Assembly: GCA_947625455.1 (NCBI GenBank)
Contig: CANQOJ010000089.1
Coordinates: 1-8,807 of the forward strand
Source of the DNA: an uncultured Clostridia bacterium
GTDB lineage: Bacteria; Bacillota; Clostridia; Oscillospirales; Ruminococcaceae
DNA: 8,807 nt
Reading direction: 5' to 3'
The notes under the pieces were generated by a model. That model searched no databases and was not told where the DNA came from. It saw only the letters and a list, made by a program, of their open reading frames with translations. This document shows, in pieces, positions 6,379 through 8,807 of this stretch. The position numbers and the translations under genes were made by a program. Position 1 is the stretch's first letter. Each line of letters opens with the position of its first letter.

Positions 6379-6410
6379 CTGCCATATAGCCATATGGCAG
6401 TAGTATTTTT
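6379..6410 (+). terminator. Stem-loop with T-rich tail, terminator-like
   Basis: CTGCCATAT and ATATGGCAG form a perfect 9-bp stem with loop AGCC (6379-6400), followed after a few bases by TATTTTTTAT. It may be a second terminator behind the helicase, or the outer hairpin of the flanking repeat. The T tract starts 5 nt after the stem, which is late for an efficient terminator. Confidence 0.4.
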
Positions 6411-6499
6411 TATGTATAGGCTTAGAATGATAAAAAAGTTTCGAGAAAGGCGTGATAGAAAAATATTAACGAAACATATGAAAGGTGTGATGCAAAAAG

Positions 6500-6544
6500 C
6501 GCCCGCAGGTCCGACAGCGCCTGAGGGCGGGCAGTTCAGCTGTC
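6500..6544 (+). other. Foldable leader with competing hairpins ahead of the four-gene operon
   Basis: Two structures compete in the DNA just before the first small gene. One pairs CGCCC (6500-6504) with GGGCG (6525-6529) and CAGG (6506-6509) with CCTG (6520-6523). The other pairs GACAG (6513-6517) with CTGTC (6540-6544) and CTGAG (6521-6525) with TTCAG (6535-6539). The second is followed by six As and five Ts and then the ribosome binding site. The pattern suggests an attenuator or a translation-control element, but no known riboswitch class is recognised. I found no convincing promoter upstream. Confidence 0.35.
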
Positions 6545-6571
6545 AAAAAATTTTTATAAGAGGTAAAAACT

Positions 6572-6937
6572 ATGACATTAAACGAATTTAAGCAAAGATA
6601 CAACAACGGCGCGCGCGTTATAGACGACAAGGAAACAATAATAAATGTCGTAAATTCAATGGCGTGCCTGCCGACAAGCGAAATGTATTCGCCTACGCTT
6701 ACGTATACTCCACGCAGCAGTGATACAAAGGTTTATCTGCGCAATAAGGCGCTGGGATACTTTGAAAACGTCCTGAATGACAAAAATCTGCCGGAAACGC
6801 TGCCCGAACTTTTGATAAAAATATCGGAACGCTTTAAGAAAGTTCAGATTCCCGACGAGGTAGAAAACACATATACTTACTTGGCGCAGTTAGCCGAGGG
6901 GCGTATACTGAAAACACATGAAACCAACAATATATAA
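6572..6937 (+). CDS. Small protein of unknown function, module gene A1
   Basis: I do not recognise this 121-residue protein. It is soluble, with no signal peptide or membrane segment, and likely mostly helical. It resembles the third gene of the same operon (7386-7709): both begin MT(T)L-E/N-x-x-K-Q-R, both have a T-I-x-N-x-x-x-x-x-A segment near residue 22-31, an L-P-E-x-L-x-E-L motif (73-80 here) and a closing L-A-x-L-x-E-G (104-110 here). AAGAGG lies 8 nt before the ATG. The next gene starts 12 bp after its stop with its own ribosome binding site. Residues 34-55 form an insert that is rich in Ser, Thr and Pro and is largely missing in the paralogue. It is the first gene of a four-gene operon behind a foldable leader. 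The reading frame is well supported; the function is unknown. Confidence 0.72.
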   Translation: MTLNEFKQRYNNGARVIDDKETIINVVNSMACLPTSEMYSPTLTYTPRSSDTKVYLRNKALGYFENVLNDKNLPETLPELLIKISERFKKVQIPDEVENTYTYLAQLAEGRILKTHETNNI

Positions 6938-6949
6938 AGGAGAATGGAT

Positions 6950-7432
6950 ATGAAATTAGATAAACAAGCTTTATTATCAAGGTTAAACGCACCTATGACG
7001 CAGTCGCTGTTTATGAGCATGCGCCTAAAGGATTACTACGAAACCCTGGCGGATATGCTCGAAGATGACAGCTACAGAGGGCTTATGAATCGCTTTCGCG
7101 AATATCTCAGACTTGATCCGCAAATGCACGTTTACCGCGGGTTTTCGGACAACGGCACAGATTCGTATATTCAGCCGTATATGGATATCACTGTCGGCGA
7201 AATGCTGAAAAATGCGGCTGCTATTATGTACTCAAACAATACTATACCCTCAAGAAAGCTGAACAGCCGCTGGTTCAAAGCGGCAAAGGAAATCATTGAC
7301 TGGACTTTGATAAAACCGATAATTGCGGTTTACAGAAAAAACAGTATAGTAAAAGACAATGCAATTGAAGAAAGGAGTGACGAATATGACGACATTAGAG
7401 GCGCTGAAACAGCGCAGCCCCATAACATCTGA
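6950..7432 (+). CDS. Small protein of unknown function, module gene B1
   Basis: I start at ATG 6950 (160 residues) and not at 6944, because AAGGAG lies 7 nt before 6950 but almost touches 6944. With this start the key motifs fall at exactly the same residue numbers as in the paralogue at 7711-8139: F-M-x-x-R-L-x-D-Y near 21-29, R-L-D-P at 54-57 and D-I-T-V-G-E-M-L at 79-86. The family is not known to me. There is no signal peptide or membrane helix; the fold is probably helical. The last 20 or so residues (highly charged, no match in the paralogue) overlap the start of the next gene by 47 bp in another frame. Function unknown. Confidence 0.75.
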   Translation: MKLDKQALLSRLNAPMTQSLFMSMRLKDYYETLADMLEDDSYRGLMNRFREYLRLDPQMHVYRGFSDNGTDSYIQPYMDITVGEMLKNAAAIMYSNNTIPSRKLNSRWFKAAKEIIDWTLIKPIIAVYRKNSIVKDNAIEERSDEYDDIRGAETAQPHNI

Positions 7433-7709
7433 CCATGCTACAATTCGCAACACAATTAAGATACTGGCGCAGGCGCCGCTGGAGGCGCTGTTCGACGAAA
7501 AGAACTCTTTCCGGGATAACCCGGAGGAGTTCATGCGGTTTTTTAGATATAATCTTATCCGCAGAAAAAGTGAGCTCCCCGAAAATCTTGGGGAGCTTAT
7601 CTGCAACATACAATACGAAGATTACACTTTCGACACGCTAGCCGAATTATGTAAAGCGCTTGCGGCATTGTGCGAGGGGTATATGGTAAATTCATTCGGA
7701 GGAGACTGA
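7386..7709 (+). CDS. Small protein of unknown function, module gene A2
   Basis: I start at ATG 7386 (107 residues) because AAAGGAG lies 8 nt upstream; an earlier in-frame ATG at 7359 has no such site, and the chosen start gives an N-terminus (MTTLEALKQR) like that of A1 (MTLNEFKQR). Shared with A1 are the L-P-E-x-L-x-E-L motif (64-71 here) and L-A-A-L-C-E-G (92-98 here). The first 47 bp overlap the end of B1 in another frame. B2 follows after a single base. A perfect 8-bp hairpin (AGCTCCCC / GGGGAGCT, 7573-7597) lies within the coding sequence at the conserved motif. No domain is recognised and the function is unknown. Confidence 0.72.
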   Translation: MTTLEALKQRSPITSDHATIRNTIKILAQAPLEALFDEKNSFRDNPEEFMRFFRYNLIRRKSELPENLGELICNIQYEDYTFDTLAELCKALAALCEGYMVNSFGGD

Positions 7710-7710
7710 A

Positions 7711-8139
7711 ATGAACGGAAAAAGGATAAAAAACGTCAATGAATTGCTGGCGGCGAAATCCGCACGCGCGGTGTTTATGCGGACAAGGCTTCGCGATTAT
7801 TTCAAAGTCGCCGCTGAACTCACGGGGCGCGAAGATATGGATAAGTTTGACGAACTGCGGGAGTTTACGCGCCTTGATCCGCGGCAGCGGATTTATCTTA
7901 GATTTATGTATCCCGACTGCGAAACCCGCGACGAGCCGAATTTGGACGTGACTGTGGGTGAAATGCTTCACGCCGCGCAGGCACTTTTGCGCCACGAGGG
8001 CTGTCTTGCAGATCCGGAGGATTTTGACGATTTAAAAGATTTGCCGGATCTTCACAGGGAAATGGACGACTGCGCAATTCAGATAGTCGAAGCGATTTTT
8101 GCGCAGTTGGCGGTGCTGGCGAATGGAAGTGATGAATAA
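7711..8139 (+). CDS. Small protein of unknown function, module gene B2
   Basis: This 142-residue protein is a clear paralogue of B1: F-M-R-T-R-L-R-D-Y near 22-30, R-L-D-P at 54-57 and D-V-T-V-G-E-M-L at 79-86 match in position and sequence. The C-terminal third is acidic (many Asp and Glu), unlike the basic region of B1, and ends in a likely amphipathic helix. GGAGGAG lies 6 nt before the ATG, inside the end of A2, so translation is probably coupled. It is the last gene of the operon; a strong terminator begins 7 bp after its stop. No signal peptide, membrane segment or known domain is seen. The frame is sure; the function is unknown. Confidence 0.77.
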   Translation: MNGKRIKNVNELLAAKSARAVFMRTRLRDYFKVAAELTGREDMDKFDELREFTRLDPRQRIYLRFMYPDCETRDEPNLDVTVGEMLHAAQALLRHEGCLADPEDFDDLKDLPDLHREMDDCAIQIVEAIFAQLAVLANGSDE

Positions 8140-8145
8140 AGTATA

Positions 8146-8177
8146 AGGGTAGGACGATTGTCCTGCCCTATTTTTTT
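8146..8177 (+). terminator. Rho-independent terminator of the four-gene operon
   Basis: AGGGTAGGAC and GTCCTGCCCT form a 10-bp stem with one G-T pair and a GATT loop (8146-8169), followed by A and seven Ts. It follows the B2 stop immediately. Confidence 0.9.
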
Positions 8178-8218
8178 CAGACTGCCGATAAAGCCCCATC
8201 TACTTTGTCAACAGTCTG
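8178..8218. repeat. 41-bp stem-loop directly after the terminator
   Basis: CAGACTG (8178-8184) pairs with CAGTCTG (8212-8218). After a symmetric 2x2 internal loop, GATAAAG (8187-8193) pairs with CTTTGTC (8203-8209) with one wobble, closing on a 9-nt loop. The plus-strand tail is TATTATTTTT, so it may be a second terminator. The symmetric build also suits a dispersed intergenic repeat. Confidence 0.55.
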
Positions 8219-8279
8219 TATTATTTTTGGAAAACCGAGAACGCCGTAAATATATTAAAATAAGTGCCATTTTGTGAAA

Positions 8280-8307
8280 ATGCAATATATATTTTAGAAA
8301 ATTGCAT
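8280..8307. other. AT-rich inverted repeat upstream of the ABC transporter promoter
   Basis: ATGCAAT (8280-8286) and ATTGCAT (8301-8307) form a perfect 7-bp inverted repeat with a 14-bp spacer in very AT-rich DNA, about 60 bp upstream of the -35 box. It could be an activator site; in such AT-rich DNA chance is also possible. Apart from this, the operator-like repeat and the promoter, the gap from 8219 to 8448 holds no gene that I can see. Confidence 0.25.
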
Positions 8308-8349
8308 ATTCTTTTGTGGAATATCGAAAAATTTTATAAAATAATATAT

Positions 8350-8382
8350 TTTTGCAGGATTTATACTTGAAATCTTGCAAAA
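8350..8382. promoter_or_regulatory. Operator-like inverted repeat over the -35 box
   Basis: TTTTGCAGGATTT (8350-8362) and AAATCTTGCAAAA (8370-8382) pair over 13 bp with one mismatch and a 7-bp spacer. The repeat covers the -35 box of the ABC transporter promoter, where a bound dimer would block RNA polymerase. A regulator responding to the transported solute is a reasonable guess; its identity is unknown. Confidence 0.5.
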
Positions 8383-8395
8383 TCTATTGTATAAT
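8367..8395 (+). promoter_or_regulatory. Sigma-A promoter of the ABC transporter gene
   Basis: TTGAAA (8367-8372) and a perfect TATAAT (8390-8395) are 17 bp apart. The predicted start is near 8402, giving a leader of about 47 nt. The -35 box lies inside an inverted repeat, which suggests repression. Confidence 0.78.
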
Positions 8396-8448
8396 AAAAA
8401 CAAGTTAAGAGATACAACAATTGAAGCATAACATAAGGAGAGATTTGT

Positions 8449-8807
8449 GTGATAAGGCTTGAAGATGTTCATAAGAGTTTCGGTGACCTTGAAGTTTTGA
8501 AAGGCGTTAATCTTCATGTCAAAGAGGGCGAAAAGGTCGTTATAATCGGACCTAGCGGTTCGGGAAAAAGTACGCTTATACGCTGTATGAATTACCTTGA
8601 AGAACCGACGTCGGGGAAAGTTTACATACACAATCACCTGATGTCAAGAAGCAGACGGGCATTTATAAACAAAATCCACTCGTCAATGGTATTTCAGCAG
8701 TTCAACCTCTACCCGCATATGACGGTGCTTGACAACCTCACCCTAGCGCCCGTCAAGCTCAAAAAAATCCCGCGAAAGGAAGCCGAGCAAACAGCAATGG
8801 GTTATCT
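8449..8807 (+). CDS. ABC transporter ATP-binding protein, polar amino acid type (partial)
   Basis: The gene starts with GTG at 8449, 8 nt after AAGGAG, and runs off the window after 119 codons. The N-terminal half of an ABC ATPase is clear: MIRLEDVHKSFGDLEVLKGV, Walker A GPSGSGKST at 34-42, then L-I-R-C-M-N-Y-L-E-E-P-T-S-G, and a Q-loop VFQQFNLYPHMTVLDNL at 81-97. The 'R-C-[MI]-N-x-L-E' run after Walker A and the 'FQQFNL[FY]PHMT' Q-loop are typical of the GlnQ/HisP/ArtP group, which drives uptake of polar amino acids with a membrane permease and a binding protein. The signature motif and Walker B lie beyond the edge. Partner genes presumably follow. The group is confident; the exact amino acid cannot be told. 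Confidence 0.9.
   Translation, partial: MIRLEDVHKSFGDLEVLKGVNLHVKEGEKVVIIGPSGSGKSTLIRCMNYLEEPTSGKVYIHNHLMSRSRRAFINKIHSSMVFQQFNLYPHMTVLDNLTLAPVKLKKIPRKEAEQTAMGY

Noticed and set aside
6376..6591. 71-residue plus-strand reading frame ahead of the four-gene operon
   Set aside because: No ribosome binding site, it begins inside a hairpin arm, overlaps the well-supported A1 start and reads through the structured leader.
7250..7609. Minus-strand frame of 119 residues opposite B1 and A2
   Set aside because: It is a shadow of two plus-strand genes supported by ribosome binding sites and paralogy.
8221..8637. 138-residue minus-strand reading frame opposite the ABC transporter gene
   Set aside because: It runs antisense through the conserved ABC ATPase and its promoter, and its composition is that of AT-rich noncoding DNA.
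1..8807. CRISPR array, tRNA, rRNA or insertion sequence
   Set aside because: I found no regularly spaced direct repeats, no tRNA-like cloverleaf, no rRNA sequence and no transposase or recombinase gene by eye.

Overview
The window looks like a stretch of a Firmicutes (Clostridia) chromosome, probably from a gut Oscillospiraceae/Ruminococcus-like organism. This is inferred from strong AGGAGG-type ribosome binding sites, sigma-A promoters, moderate GC with very AT-rich intergenic DNA, and the gene families present. Ordinary-looking genes at both edges, a Crp/Fnr-type regulator end on the left and a GlnQ/HisP-type ABC ATPase on the right, bracket about 8 kb of accessory-looking DNA.

Left edge (1-440): the last 30 codons of a Crp/Fnr regulator (+) run into a convergent, overlapping 40-residue lipoprotein gene (-). 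That small gene has two candidate promoters and a perfect 7-3-7 inverted repeat upstream. A long stem-loop terminator at 394-437 closes the next operon.

Minus-strand operon (447-2499): a TTGACA/TATACT promoter drives a ClpP-type serine protease, translationally coupled by an ATGA overlap to a VirD4/TraG-type coupling ATPase with no N-terminal membrane segments. No other conjugation gene is visible.

Centre (2500-6410): a gene-free, hairpin-rich stretch leads to a RecQ-like helicase of 1049 residues with its own promoter and terminator. Its core motifs are intact, the usual RecQ zinc-binding cysteines are absent, and the unusual C-terminal half contains an internal duplication. The gene is bracketed by imperfect inverted repeats of about 147 and 125 bp.

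Right part (6411-8177): four small genes of unknown function form one operon. They are two diverged copies of a two-gene module (A1-B1-A2-B2). A foldable leader precedes them and a strong terminator follows. A second, 41-bp stem-loop and an AT-rich promoter region with an inverted repeat over the -35 box come before the ABC ATPase, which runs off the window.

How these parts work together is not evident from sequence. The ClpP-coupling ATPase pair, the repeat-bracketed helicase and the duplicated module each have their own transcription signals, so they read as three adjacent accessory units and not one proven system. The best candidates for something undescribed are the A-B-A-B module and the helicase with its duplicated C-terminal half.
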